From the NCBI RefSeq assembly GCF_010667685.1, contig NZ_WHZW01000015.1:1-64000 (forward strand): 64,000 nt of DNA, written 5' to 3'. Origin of the DNA: Bifidobacterium aerophilum. Lineage in GTDB: Bacteria; Actinomycetota; Actinomycetes; Actinomycetales; Bifidobacteriaceae. The translations under genes were made by a program, and so were the position numbers. Numbering within the stretch: the stretch's first letter is position 1; the number at the start of each line of letters is the position of its first letter. Positions 9,026 through 16,901 of this stretch are shown piece after piece. The notes below the pieces were generated by a model that worked only from the letters and a program-made list of their open reading frames with translations, had not been told where the DNA came from and did not search any database.

Positions 9026-9652
9026 TCACACCATGCGGTTCTTGCCGAAGAACTGCATGAACTGCGGTCCTTCCGCCGCGAGCTCGCGCTCGAAATCGTC
9101 CTTCCATTCGCCGAACGGCCGGCCGGCGAGCCCGTCGTTACTGAACCGCGCCTGATCGGTGATTTCGGTGACGCAGAATTTCGGGATGATCAGGTTCGTG
9201 ACCGGGCTGCTGCGCTCCGCCTCGGCGACGATGAGCGGCGCGTTCGCCCCGCCGAACACGTCGATGCTCCAACCGTCCTCGTCCAGCCAGACCGAATACC
9301 GGTTCTTGATGACGGGCGCGCCGCCGCGCATCATGAGTTCGGCCGCGATCCGCGAATCGATCTCACGTTCGGCCTCGTAGCGCGTGCCGCCCACGGACGG
9401 CCCCTTCACCGTCACGTACGCCTCGCGGAACAGGTCGCGGTACTCGCGCAGTACGGCGAGCGGATCGAGGTCGGGCGTCATGTCGAGGCGCATGGCGCGG
9501 GTTTCGAGCCGCACGCGCAACGCGTAATTGCCGTCGTGCACGTAATAGCTCTGCACGATGAGCGACGGCGCGTCCCCGTCGTCCAGCTCGGCCGGCATGT
9601 GACGGCAGAAAAACCGACGCTCAAACTCAAAATCGTTCAGGTTATCAGCCAT
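9026..9652 (-). CDS. CYTH domain protein (triphosphate tunnel metalloenzyme)
   Basis: The 208-residue protein matches the CYTH superfamily, which hydrolyses or uses organic and inorganic triphosphates in a beta-tunnel. It starts with the acidic/basic strand FEFERRFF (ExExR type), then has alternating charged strands such as YEAEREI, KNRYSVWLDEDGWSIDVF and LIVAEAE that would line the tunnel. A triphosphatase role is likely; the substrate (thiamine triphosphate, tripolyphosphate or other) is not readable. The start at 9652 (MADNLNDFEF) has no Shine-Dalgarno, but TACACT lies 7-12 nt upstream, which could give a leaderless transcript. It is convergent with the class V enzyme gene. Confidence 0.8.
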   Translation of the reverse strand: MADNLNDFEFERRFFCRHMPAELDDGDAPSLIVQSYYVHDGNYALRVRLETRAMRLDMTPDLDPLAVLREYRDLFREAYVTVKGPSVGGTRYEAEREIDSRIAAELMMRGGAPVIKNRYSVWLDEDGWSIDVFGGANAPLIVAEAERSSPVTNLIIPKFCVTEITDQARFSNDGLAGRPFGEWKDDFERELAAEGPQFMQFFGKNRMV

Positions 9653-9829
9653 AACCCCAGTGTAGACGCGATCGCACGCGCCACGGCGGTTTTGCCGGCG
9701 TTCCGGCGCCTTGCGTGCCGCACGGCAGCCAGGACCCCGCCGGCCCGCCATCGGCCCGGTACGATTGCGGACGTTCGCGCGCCGGGATTCGCATTCGGTC
9801 CGCCCGGCGTGTAAAGTAGTGCGTTGCTT

Positions 9830-9905
9830 GGGTCCGTAGCTCAGTGGATAGAGCGTCTGTCTCCGGAACAGAAGGTCGAGGGTTCGATCCCCTTTGGGCC
9901 CACCA
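9830..9905 (+). tRNA. tRNA-Arg (CCG)
   Basis: A complete cloverleaf is readable. Acceptor GGGTCCG pairs with TGGGCCC, the anticodon loop is CTCCGGA giving anticodon CCG, the T loop is GGTTCGATCC, the discriminator is A, and the CCA is encoded. A strong terminator follows at once. Confidence 0.97.
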
Positions 9906-9907
9906 TC

Positions 9908-9944
9908 AAACCCGTTTCCGCGCTTTCGTGCGGAAACGGGTTTT
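9908..9944 (+). terminator. Terminator of tRNA-Arg
   Basis: AAACCCGTTTCCGC pairs perfectly with GCGGAAACGGGTTT over 14 bp around an 8-nt loop, then runs into a T tract. Confidence 0.92.
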
Positions 9945-10054
9945 CGTTTCGCGCTCCCCGGGCGACAATTCGTCCCGAAGAATGATGCCGTTCCCCGGCA
10001 TCCGCGCCCATAATGAAGGCAAAGGGTTGTGGTTTGCCCTGCAGGAGGTGCGAG

Positions 10055-10969
10055 ATGGATGATCGATACGGCCGCACAGCTCGACCGGACGCGCGTCCCG
10101 GCATGATCCGAAGCATGGTCCGTTGGCTGGCGCCGCTGCTGTGTCTGGTGCTGGTGCTGACCGGGGTCGCGGCGGCGAGGCTGCGCCGGCGCGAACTCGC
10201 CGACCAGTGGGAGGTCAGGCCGGTCGCGATCACGCATCGCGGCGACGACTCCGCACCGGAAAACTCACTCGCGGCTATCGCCAACGCGGCCGCGGACGGC
10301 GCGGATTACGCCGAAATCGATGTGCGCCTGACCGCTGACGGCACGCCGGTCGTCTTCCATGACTCCCGTACCGGACGGCTCGCCGCGAACGGTCATGACG
10401 TGCGCGTCTCCAAGCTCACCGATTACGAACTCGCGCACATTCCCATGCGCGACCGCGGCATGATCTACCATGTGCCGACGCTGGCGCAGGCGATCGAGAC
10501 CGCGCAACGTTCGTCGGACCATATCAGTCTGCTGCTCGACCTGAAAACCGGCGCGCAGGCCGCCCCTCGCCTGACCGCGGCGGTGGCACGCGTGATCGAA
10601 CGGCACCGGTTCGCCGATCGCGCGATGCTCATGGCCACGAACGATCGCGCGATCCGTCTGCTGCGCACGCGACATCCGGGTTGGACGGTCGGCAAATGCA
10701 TCAGCCCGAAAGGCCGCCCGGCCGTCGTATGGCCGAACGGCGTGAGTTTCGTCGTGATGCGCGGCACGCGGCTCACCCCTGAGATCGTCAGGCGAGCGCG
10801 GCGCGACAACGTGCCGATCTACGCGGGCGTGGGCAGCGATTACCGCGAGGCGAATCGGTGTCTTGCGATGGGTGCCGATGGCATTCTCGGCGACAACACA
10901 TATCGTGTCAACAAGGTGACCCGCTCGCACGCGGTCTACGTCGCCGCCGGCGACATGACCGGCAACTGA
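10055..10969 (+). CDS. Membrane-anchored glycerophosphodiester phosphodiesterase
   Basis: The 304-residue protein has one N-terminal transmembrane segment (about residues 16-36, MVRWLAPLLCLVLVLTG) and a GDPD TIM-barrel domain facing outside. Catalytic and metal-binding motifs are present: ITHRGDD (His-Arg), APENSLAAI (Glu), EIDVRLTADGTPVVFHD (Glu, Asp, His) and LLLDLKTG (Asp, Lys). It should release glycerol 3-phosphate from glycerophosphodiesters, probably from deacylated lipids or teichoic-type polymers at the envelope. The start at 10055 has an excellent AGGAGGTG. A longer in-frame version from 10013 is less likely. Confidence 0.9.
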   Translation: MDDRYGRTARPDARPGMIRSMVRWLAPLLCLVLVLTGVAAARLRRRELADQWEVRPVAITHRGDDSAPENSLAAIANAAADGADYAEIDVRLTADGTPVVFHDSRTGRLAANGHDVRVSKLTDYELAHIPMRDRGMIYHVPTLAQAIETAQRSSDHISLLLDLKTGAQAAPRLTAAVARVIERHRFADRAMLMATNDRAIRLLRTRHPGWTVGKCISPKGRPAVVWPNGVSFVVMRGTRLTPEIVRRARRDNVPIYAGVGSDYREANRCLAMGADGILGDNTYRVNKVTRSHAVYVAAGDMTGN

Positions 10970-10988
10970 GACCCTCCGTCAGAAATGG

Positions 10989-11057
10989 AAAGTGGGGATT
11001 TGCCTACCATGAAAGCCGTGATTTGGCGGTTTTCATGGTAGGCAAATCCCCACTTTT
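10989..11057. terminator. Perfect 26-bp inverted repeat, bidirectional terminator
   Basis: Arms at 10989-11014 and 11031-11056 are exact inverse complements beginning AAAGTGGGGATTTGCC, with a 16-nt loop. Each end carries a T run for its own strand. It separates the convergent GDPD and CnoX-like genes. Confidence 0.85.
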
Positions 11058-11073
11058 TTAAATCCGCAACGTT

Positions 11074-12045
11074 TCAGAACATCAGCGTGGCGAGACGGCG
11101 ACGGGCGCGCTTCAAGCGCTCGTCGGTCGGCTCGGGGATCTCGAAGTATTCGAGCAGACGCTTGCGCACCGGTTCAAGATCGGCCTTGTGCCCGGCCGCG
11201 AGGAAGTCCAGCAGTCGATCGAACGCATCCTGGATCTGACCACCGATCATGTCGATGTCGGCGACGGCGAGCTGCGCGTCCACATCGTCCGGGTGAGCGG
11301 CCGCAGCGGCACGCACCTCACGCACGTCGGCGGTCGCGGAGCGCGCCAGCAGCAGCGCCTTGGAACGTTCGCGCGCGGCAAGCGCATCGGCCGGATTCGC
11401 TTCGAGCACCTTCGCGTACGCTGCGGCAGCACCGGAGTAGTCGCCCGACTGGGCCAGACGGTGCGCCTCCTCGTGTTCCGGCGGCACCTGTTCGGCCGCT
11501 TCCTCGGCGGCTTTCCTGTCGGCCTCGGGATCGCCGGAGTACGGCGCGGTGCCGGTCACGCCTTGCTGTTGGGCAAGCTTGATGATCTGCGGGATGGCCG
11601 CGTCGGTGACCTGCTGCAGTTCGTCGTCGGTGAGCACGCCGGGCTGCGCGACCATCATCGGCTGGCCGTTGACGAGCGCGAACAGCGCCGGCACGGCGGT
11701 GACGCGGAACGCCTGTGCGATCTGCGGATTGTCGTTGACGTCGATGCGGGCGAGCTGGATCTTGCCGTCGAGCTTGTTGACCGCGTCGCCGAGCGCGCGG
11801 GCCATGTCGAACAGGCGGTCGTCCTTCGCGGTCCACAGGAGCAGGAGGATCGGGAACGTGGCGGAGGTCTGCACGGTCGCCTGGAACGTGGATTCGGTGA
11901 CGTCGATCACGTACGCTCCGGACGCGGGCGCGCCGCCCGGCTGACCCGGTTCGGCCTTGGTCTGGTGCTTGAGTTCGTTGAGGTCGCCGCTTGCGGCAGT
12001 GTTGTTGCCCTGACCGACCAGCCAGGAATCATACTGATCTACCAT
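11074..12045 (-). CDS. CnoX/YbbN-like thioredoxin-fold TPR protein without CXXC
   Basis: The 323-residue protein combines a thioredoxin-like domain (about residues 45-150) with a helical TPR-type C-terminal half (about 190-320, NPADALAARERSKALLLARSA and similar). This is the layout of YbbN/CnoX co-chaperones, which hold unfolded clients and pass them to GroEL/DnaK. The usual CXXC is replaced by WTAKDDR, so redox catalysis is not expected. The cis-Pro loop (RVTAVPALFALVNGQ) is intact. An Ala/Gly/Pro-rich N-terminal linker precedes the domain. The start at 12045 (MVDQYDSW) follows ACGGAGG. Its downstream end is the perfect inverted repeat; upstream lies the repeat cluster. Confidence 0.85.
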   Translation of the reverse strand: MVDQYDSWLVGQGNNTAASGDLNELKHQTKAEPGQPGGAPASGAYVIDVTESTFQATVQTSATFPILLLLWTAKDDRLFDMARALGDAVNKLDGKIQLARIDVNDNPQIAQAFRVTAVPALFALVNGQPMMVAQPGVLTDDELQQVTDAAIPQIIKLAQQQGVTGTAPYSGDPEADRKAAEEAAEQVPPEHEEAHRLAQSGDYSGAAAAYAKVLEANPADALAARERSKALLLARSATADVREVRAAAAAHPDDVDAQLAVADIDMIGGQIQDAFDRLLDFLAAGHKADLEPVRKRLLEYFEIPEPTDERLKRARRRLATLMF

Positions 12046-12096
12046 GATGCCTCCGTTAGTGCGTATTGCAGTCCGCAACAACTATAGGCACGATCA

Positions 12097-12545
12097 CTAG
12101 ATGACAGGCAACGCAGAGGACGCTCCGACTACGCAGCAATCGAATAACGCGTGCGGAGACGGCCGTCCGAAGCCGAAGGCGCTGCGTATCCGTCATTCGA
12201 CTGCTAGATGACAGGCAACGTGTGCGGCCTCAAGGCGCACCGAGGGAAGGCGCTGAGCCGTCAAACGGATAGTCCAGTGGACTATCCGACAAAGCACGTC
12301 GACCGAGGAGCAACGCAGAGGAACGCTCCGACTACGCAGCAATCGAATAACGCGTGCGGAGATGACCGTCCGAAGCCGAAGGCGTGCTTGGCACGTCGAG
12401 CGCTGAGGTAAGGCCGTATACGCTCCGTTATTCGATTGCTAGATGACAGGCAACGCGTGCGGCCTCAAGGCGCACCGAGGGAAGGCGTGCTTAAGCACGT
12501 CGACCGAGGAGCAACGCAGAGGACGCTCCGTTGCCTGTCATCTAG
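12097..12545. repeat. Cluster of nested direct and inverted repeats
   Basis: About 450 bp without a credible gene. CTAGATGACAGGCAACG occurs at 12097-12113, 12204-12220 and 12439-12455 and once inverted at 12529-12545. GCAGCAATCGAATAACGCG occurs twice in the direct sense, and its complement (TTATTCGATTGCTAG) closes a hairpin at about 12428-12442; a diverged copy closes the first unit near 12192-12207. GTGCGGCCTCAAGGCGCACC and CGACCGAGGAGCAACGCAGAGG are also each repeated. The units look like large stem-loops placed in tandem. The rightmost inverted copy contains the stop codon of the next gene. Confidence 0.85.
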
Positions 12546-13555
12546 ATGGCTTCGACTTTGACGACTTGCCTATCAGCTCCCACCGCGGTGATCTGCTTGC
12601 CGGAGTCCTTGGACGGCACGTAGAGGGCGATGGTGTTGACGTAGGAGACCTTCATGGTGCTGGTGGATTTGCCGTTGCCGAAGAGGGCGCGTTCGTCGTC
12701 GGAGGCGGGTTGGGATTCGCGGCCTTCGCCGGCCTGACGGGTCCATTCGGAGTTGATCTGGGCGACGACGAGGTCGCCGCCGTCGACCGAGCGCATGACG
12801 TAGATGGCGCCGTCGACGGGGGTGAAGGTCTGCTTTTGCGTGCCGTTGTTGCGGGCCATGCCGTCGGCCACCTGCTTGGTGGTGGTGGCGAGGTTCTGGC
12901 GCAGTTCGTCGTCGGCGATGTTCGCGGCGTACTTGCTGCTCGTGCCGTTGGCGAGCACGTCGGCGTACTGCTTGACCGCGTCGACGGGCGTCGCGACGAG
13001 TCCGCTGTCGGTCGCGCTGCCCATGGATGCGCCGATCTTCGGCACGGCGAAGCTGGGGAGCGTGGTGCCTTGGAATAGGCGGGCCATGCCCCACAGCTTG
13101 TAGTTGGACTGCGCGGATTCCTGCGTCATGACGAGCAGTCGCTTGGACTGCTGGTCCTCGGTGGTGGTGGTGATGCTGAACACGGTGCGCGGCCAGCCGG
13201 AGTCGGTCGGGATGACGGTCTGTGCGATTTCGTCGGGGATGGTCGCGTACTTGTCGACCGCGCTGTTGGAGGCCTTGGCGATGGCGATGCGGCTGGAGTA
13301 GATGTCGTATGCCGGTCCGGTCACGCGTGCGTCGAGTCCGTCCGTCTTCTTCTCGTCGCCCGCGGCATGGTAGGCATCGAGGATCGACTTGCGGATCGCC
13401 TGCTCCTGCGCTTCGGTCAGGTCGGGTGTCGCCGTCGCCGTGCCGGACGTCGTGGTGCCGGACGAGACCTGCGGGACCTGTCCTTCGCATCCGGCGAGCG
13501 ACAGGGACGCGGCGAGCGCCAGTGCCGCCGCGATGGTTTTCATCGTCCTGTTCAT
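12542..13555 (-). CDS. Putative secreted lipoprotein of unknown function
   Basis: The 337-residue protein begins MNRTMKTIAAALALAASL with lipobox LAGC, so it should be lipid-anchored outside the membrane. A short Thr/Ser-rich linker follows, then an alpha/beta domain with no motif I can name. The ATG overlaps the TGA of the upstream membrane protein by 4 bp, so the two are translated together and may form a membrane/lipoprotein pair. The TAG stop at 12542-12544 lies inside the inverted CTAGATGACAGGCAACG repeat, so the repeat supplies the last codon context. Confidence 0.8.
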   Translation of the reverse strand: MNRTMKTIAAALALAASLSLAGCEGQVPQVSSGTTTSGTATATPDLTEAQEQAIRKSILDAYHAAGDEKKTDGLDARVTGPAYDIYSSRIAIAKASNSAVDKYATIPDEIAQTVIPTDSGWPRTVFSITTTTEDQQSKRLLVMTQESAQSNYKLWGMARLFQGTTLPSFAVPKIGASMGSATDSGLVATPVDAVKQYADVLANGTSSKYAANIADDELRQNLATTTKQVADGMARNNGTQKQTFTPVDGAIYVMRSVDGGDLVVAQINSEWTRQAGEGRESQPASDDERALFGNGKSTSTMKVSYVNTIALYVPSKDSGKQITAVGADRQVVKVEAI

Positions 13556-14763
13556 TTCGCCTCCTCGTCGTTCGTGGTGCCGGATTCCTGCGCGAGCCGC
13601 GCGAAGTACGCTTGCAGTTCCGCGGGCGTGATCACGGAGGTGGCCGCCTCGTCGAACGTCTGCTGTTCCGGCTGGGCCTTGTCCGGTTCCGTCGCCGGCT
13701 GCTCGTGGCTGACCGGCTCGTTCGTTGCGGCATCGTCGGCACCGGCTGCGTCCGCCGCTTCCGCGACGAGGTTGCGAGACGCGGGGTCGACGATTGTCGG
13801 CTGCGATCCGGTCGTTTCGACGGGCAGTATCGTGCCGGTGTCGGTGATCCGGTGGGATGCGTGACGTCGACGGGAGCGTCGAGTCTCGGACGCGGGCTTC
13901 GGACGGATCGCCGACCAGCTGCCGGCGATAGCCTCGCTGACCTTGACTTCTTCGGCCTGGACCGCGGTTCCGGCGACGGTGCGCTTGCGGCGCTTGTGCG
14001 GCGGCATCGCGAACAGCGACGCGGTCAGGGCGGCCATGACTGCCAGCAGACCACCCGCGAAGTAGAAGGGGACCGCGAAATCGGGCAGCGTCTGGCGCAC
14101 CCAGTGCAGCGACACATCGGCCTTGCCGGACTTGCCGAGGTCGATCACCGCCATGGTCGGGGACGAGGACGACACGTCGGTTTTCATCGTGACGGTGCCG
14201 TTGCCGCAGCTGACTTTCGTCCACATGTCGGAGTCCTTGAACGCGACTGCGGAGGATTCATCGGACGAACCGGACGCGTCGGACGTGCCGGATGCCTTGA
14301 CCTGTTCGCTCGACAGCTGCGTCCAGCTGCTCATGCCGGTCACGCGCGCGTACGCCGAGCCGGCAAGCCAACCGTTGATGTCCTTGCCGGAGCCCAGAGC
14401 GACGCAGACGTTGTCGCCGGAGGATGCCGAGAAGACCGTCAGTTCGGCCTGGCTGTCAACCAACGACAGCACGCCGGGATCGGTCGTGACGTATTGCACG
14501 CCGCTGACGGACGTCGCCGCCGTGATCTCGCGGCTCGGCTTCCATATGGTCGCGTTGAGCAGTCCCAGCGCGATGCAGGTGACGGCCAGCAGACCCAGGA
14601 TCGGGGTGATCAGGCCGCGCATGATCCACGCGCGACGGGCCTCGGACTTGCTTCTCGCGGGTTTGCCCGCGGCCTTGTCCTTGCGCCCGGATTCGACGGG
14701 CTTGCCGTCGTTCTCGTCCGCGCCGTTAAGCTGAGGTTCTTGTTCGTTCGCAGTCATAGCCAT
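13552..14763 (-). CDS. Putative two-TM membrane protein of unknown function
   Basis: The 403-residue protein has a charged N-terminal cytoplasmic part, a transmembrane segment at about residues 50-70 (LITPILGLLAVTCIALGLL), an extracytoplasmic domain of roughly 150 residues, a second segment near 235-255, and a disordered Ala/Glu/Thr-rich cytoplasmic tail. No catalytic motif is seen. It is followed with a 4-bp overlap by a lipoprotein gene. A start at 14757 (MTANEQEP) is an alternative to 14763. TAGAAT lies just upstream, so the message may be leaderless or have a very short leader. It is divergent from the FKBP lipoprotein gene. Confidence 0.75.
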   Translation of the reverse strand: MAMTANEQEPQLNGADENDGKPVESGRKDKAAGKPARSKSEARRAWIMRGLITPILGLLAVTCIALGLLNATIWKPSREITAATSVSGVQYVTTDPGVLSLVDSQAELTVFSASSGDNVCVALGSGKDINGWLAGSAYARVTGMSSWTQLSSEQVKASGTSDASGSSDESSAVAFKDSDMWTKVSCGNGTVTMKTDVSSSSPTMAVIDLGKSGKADVSLHWVRQTLPDFAVPFYFAGGLLAVMAALTASLFAMPPHKRRKRTVAGTAVQAEEVKVSEAIAGSWSAIRPKPASETRRSRRRHASHRITDTGTILPVETTGSQPTIVDPASRNLVAEAADAAGADDAATNEPVSHEQPATEPDKAQPEQQTFDEAATSVITPAELQAYFARLAQESGTTNDEEAK

Positions 14764-14937
14764 CCCATTCTACAATCCCCGGTCTGACCGTCTCAAGAAG
14801 CGTGCAGGACGGGGGTACGGTCGTGGGCGTCGGCGCATCAGAGACATGCCGGTTCATCCGCGTCGGTTCTCCGGCCGATTCATCGGCGTTGATTCATCGG
14901 TCCTGATTCATCAAGGACGGACGCTAGTGTTGGATCC

Positions 14938-15939
14938 ATGCGTACCAAGACATTCTCCAAGTATCTGCACGCCGCCCTGGCATGCGTGTGCGCGTTCGGC
15001 ATGTGCCTGACGCTCGCCGCGTGCGGCGACTCCTCCAAGGCGGACGATTCGTCGTCCAAATCGGGCAATTCGTCGTCCAAGTCCTCCGAATCGTCGTCAG
15101 ACTCCTCCGACAAGTCGTCGCTGAAGAACCTCAAGCAGATCGCCGGCATCACCGCGACCGGCGAGCTCGGCAAGAAGCCGACGATCGAACTGGCGAACAC
15201 TCCGATGACCGTGGCGGACGGCTCGTACGCCGTGCTGCAGAAGGGTGACGGCAAGGAGGTCAGCGCCGACGACCGCGTGTGCGTGCAGGGCATCGCCGTC
15301 AACGTCAAGGACGGTTCCGAGCTCGACAGCACGTGGGAGAAGAACACGCCCGACTGCTCGTGGGATCTGACCAGCAGCCAGCTCAACGAGGCGTACAAGG
15401 AGCTGTTCGTCGGGCAGAAGGTCAACGCGACGATCGCGATCGGCGTGAACGATTCGAATTCGGCGGGCACGTCGTACATTATGGCGCTCACGATCGTGTC
15501 CGCCGAACCGGATCCGACCAAGGCGACCGGCGAGGAGGTCAAGGACGTGCCGTCCGACCTTCCGAAGGTGACGCGCGCCAAGGACGGCAAGCCGTCGATC
15601 GACATGAACGGCTACAAGGGCAGCGACAAGCTGGTCGTGCAGCCGCTGATCAAGGGTTCCGGCGCCAAGGTCGAGGAGTCCTCTTCGGTCAAGGTGCAGT
15701 ACACCGGCTGGCTGCTTGACGGCACGCAGTTCGATTCCTCGTGGGACAAGGGCACGCCGACCTCGTTCTCGCTGTCCCAGGTGATCAAGGGATGGACGCA
15801 GGGTCTGGCCGGCCAGACCGTCGGTTCGCAGGTGCTGCTGGTGGTGCCGCCGGATCTCGGATACGGCAGCTCGGCCACCGGCTCGATCCCGGCGAATTCG
15901 ACGCTCGTGTTCGTGGTGGATATCCTCGCCACGTACTGA
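14938..15939 (+). CDS. FKBP-type peptidyl-prolyl isomerase lipoprotein
   Basis: The 333-residue protein has a lipoprotein signal (lipobox LAAC near residue 28), a Ser/Lys/Asp-rich low-complexity linker (about 30-60), an N-terminal degenerate FKBP-like domain (DDRVCVQGIAVNVKDGSELDSTW) and a C-terminal canonical FKBP domain from about residue 235. The latter shows VKVQYTGWLLDGTQFDSSWDKG, FSLSQVIKGWTQGLAGQTVGSQ and LVVPPDLGYG. It should speed prolyl isomerisation of exported proteins at the outer face of the membrane. The Cys in the first domain (VCVQ, DCSW) could form a disulfide. No strong Shine-Dalgarno precedes the ATG. Confidence 0.92.
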   Translation: MRTKTFSKYLHAALACVCAFGMCLTLAACGDSSKADDSSSKSGNSSSKSSESSSDSSDKSSLKNLKQIAGITATGELGKKPTIELANTPMTVADGSYAVLQKGDGKEVSADDRVCVQGIAVNVKDGSELDSTWEKNTPDCSWDLTSSQLNEAYKELFVGQKVNATIAIGVNDSNSAGTSYIMALTIVSAEPDPTKATGEEVKDVPSDLPKVTRAKDGKPSIDMNGYKGSDKLVVQPLIKGSGAKVEESSSVKVQYTGWLLDGTQFDSSWDKGTPTSFSLSQVIKGWTQGLAGQTVGSQVLLVVPPDLGYGSSATGSIPANSTLVFVVDILATY

Positions 15940-15975
15940 TCGGAATAGGGATCGGCCTTTGGCCGATGCTGGGTT

Positions 15976-16051
15976 GATAGCGGACTTCGTCCGCGGTACC
16001 CCACCCGCCCGGCCTGCGCCGGGCACCCTCCCCTGAGAGGGGAGGGATGTG
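15976..16051 (+). repeat. Family B repeat after the FKBP gene
   Basis: The stretch GCGGACTTCGTCCGC, then CCCACCCGCCCGGC...GCCGGGC and finally CCCTCCCCTGAGAGGGGAGGG is a string of three hairpins. Close relatives lie at 17803-17862, 17985-18060, 42696-42740, 42949-43010 and 55779-55870. The rest of 15940-16405 holds further diverged CTCCCCT/AGGGGA fragments and no gene that I can support. Confidence 0.8.
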
Positions 16052-16405
16052 TTCTGGCCTTTCCTTCCCTAGGGAGAGAAACTTCAGCCTTCCCGCTCTT
16101 TTCAGGGGAGATGGCTATTCGTCGGACCGATCTCGAGGTTCACGGTCTTTTCCTCCCCTGTCAAGGGAGGGTGTCAGCGAAGGTCGTCGGTGATGGTCGG
16201 CCATGCCGTTCGGTTCGTACCGTTTGGTCTGTGTCCGGTGATGGCCGATGTCGCCATTCTGGTCCGATCGTCACGATGTCTGGGATGCGCGCGGCAGACG
16301 CGGCCGGCGACGGGGTCGGTTCCGCCGTCCATGACCGGGTAACGGAACCGTGCACATTACCGCGTCATGATGGCATCGGATGCGGCGCGGCGGGACAATG
16401 ACCAT

Positions 16406-16810
16406 ATGGATGTCGTTCTGGACCTGCTGCTGTGGTTTGTCGGCTGTGCGCTCGCCTCCGCGGCATTGACCGTGCTGTTCCGCTGGCTGCTGCGCTGCGG
16501 ATGGATCGGCGCCGGCGCGCTGGGTTCGGCTCCGTTGCTGGGATGGTCGGCCATGCTGCTGCTGATACTCAGCGGTGTGACCGCCGATTACCCGTCGATC
16601 TCCGCCGAATATCCGAATGGCTGCGACGGATGGATGCACCCGTGCGGTGTGGGGCCGGGGCTGTTATCGGATGTGCTGTTCGCCGTCGCGGGATTGTTCG
16701 CGATGGCCGCGGTCGTCATGCTGATGGCCGCGGTCGTCATGCTGATGGTTGGCGTGGTCGCTCGTGTCGCGGACCGGCATGCTGCTCATCGTCGCGGATC
16801 CCGTCATTGA
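16406..16810 (+). CDS. Small hydrophobic membrane protein, unknown function
   Basis: The 134-residue protein has three predicted membrane segments (about residues 3-25, 35-62 and 90-124). A loop holding Cys, Tyr and Asp residues (NGCDGWMHPCGVG) lies between the second and third. The third segment contains an exact tandem duplication of 21 bp (16703-16723 and 16724-16744) encoding MAAVVML twice. The start at 16406 (MDVVLDLLLW) lacks a good Shine-Dalgarno; an ATG at 16367 is in frame. Coding status is plausible from hydrophobicity and frame but not certain. Confidence 0.6.
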   Translation: MDVVLDLLLWFVGCALASAALTVLFRWLLRCGWIGAGALGSAPLLGWSAMLLLILSGVTADYPSISAEYPNGCDGWMHPCGVGPGLLSDVLFAVAGLFAMAAVVMLMAAVVMLMVGVVARVADRHAAHRRGSRH

Positions 16811-16901
16811 TGGTGACGCGGAGCCGGCGTTCCCTTGGGGGAATACCCGGCGGTATGGGCAGATCGTCAGGGGGCCGATTCCGCGATAAGCCGATTCCTG
16901 T

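Noticed and set aside
7440..9107. 555-codon minus-strand open frame
   Set aside because: It is antisense to the class V PLP enzyme and shows mirror-frame composition.
9653..10237. N-terminal extension of the CYTH protein
   Set aside because: It would run through tRNA-Arg and its terminator.
12097..12545. CRISPR array
   Set aside because: Repeats are of unequal length and mixed orientation, spacers are also repeated, and no cas genes are present.
12208..13078. Open frames starting MTGN-CGLKAHRGK
   Set aside because: They are repeat-derived, occur once per repeat unit, lack ribosome-binding sites and run into the antisense of the lipoprotein gene.
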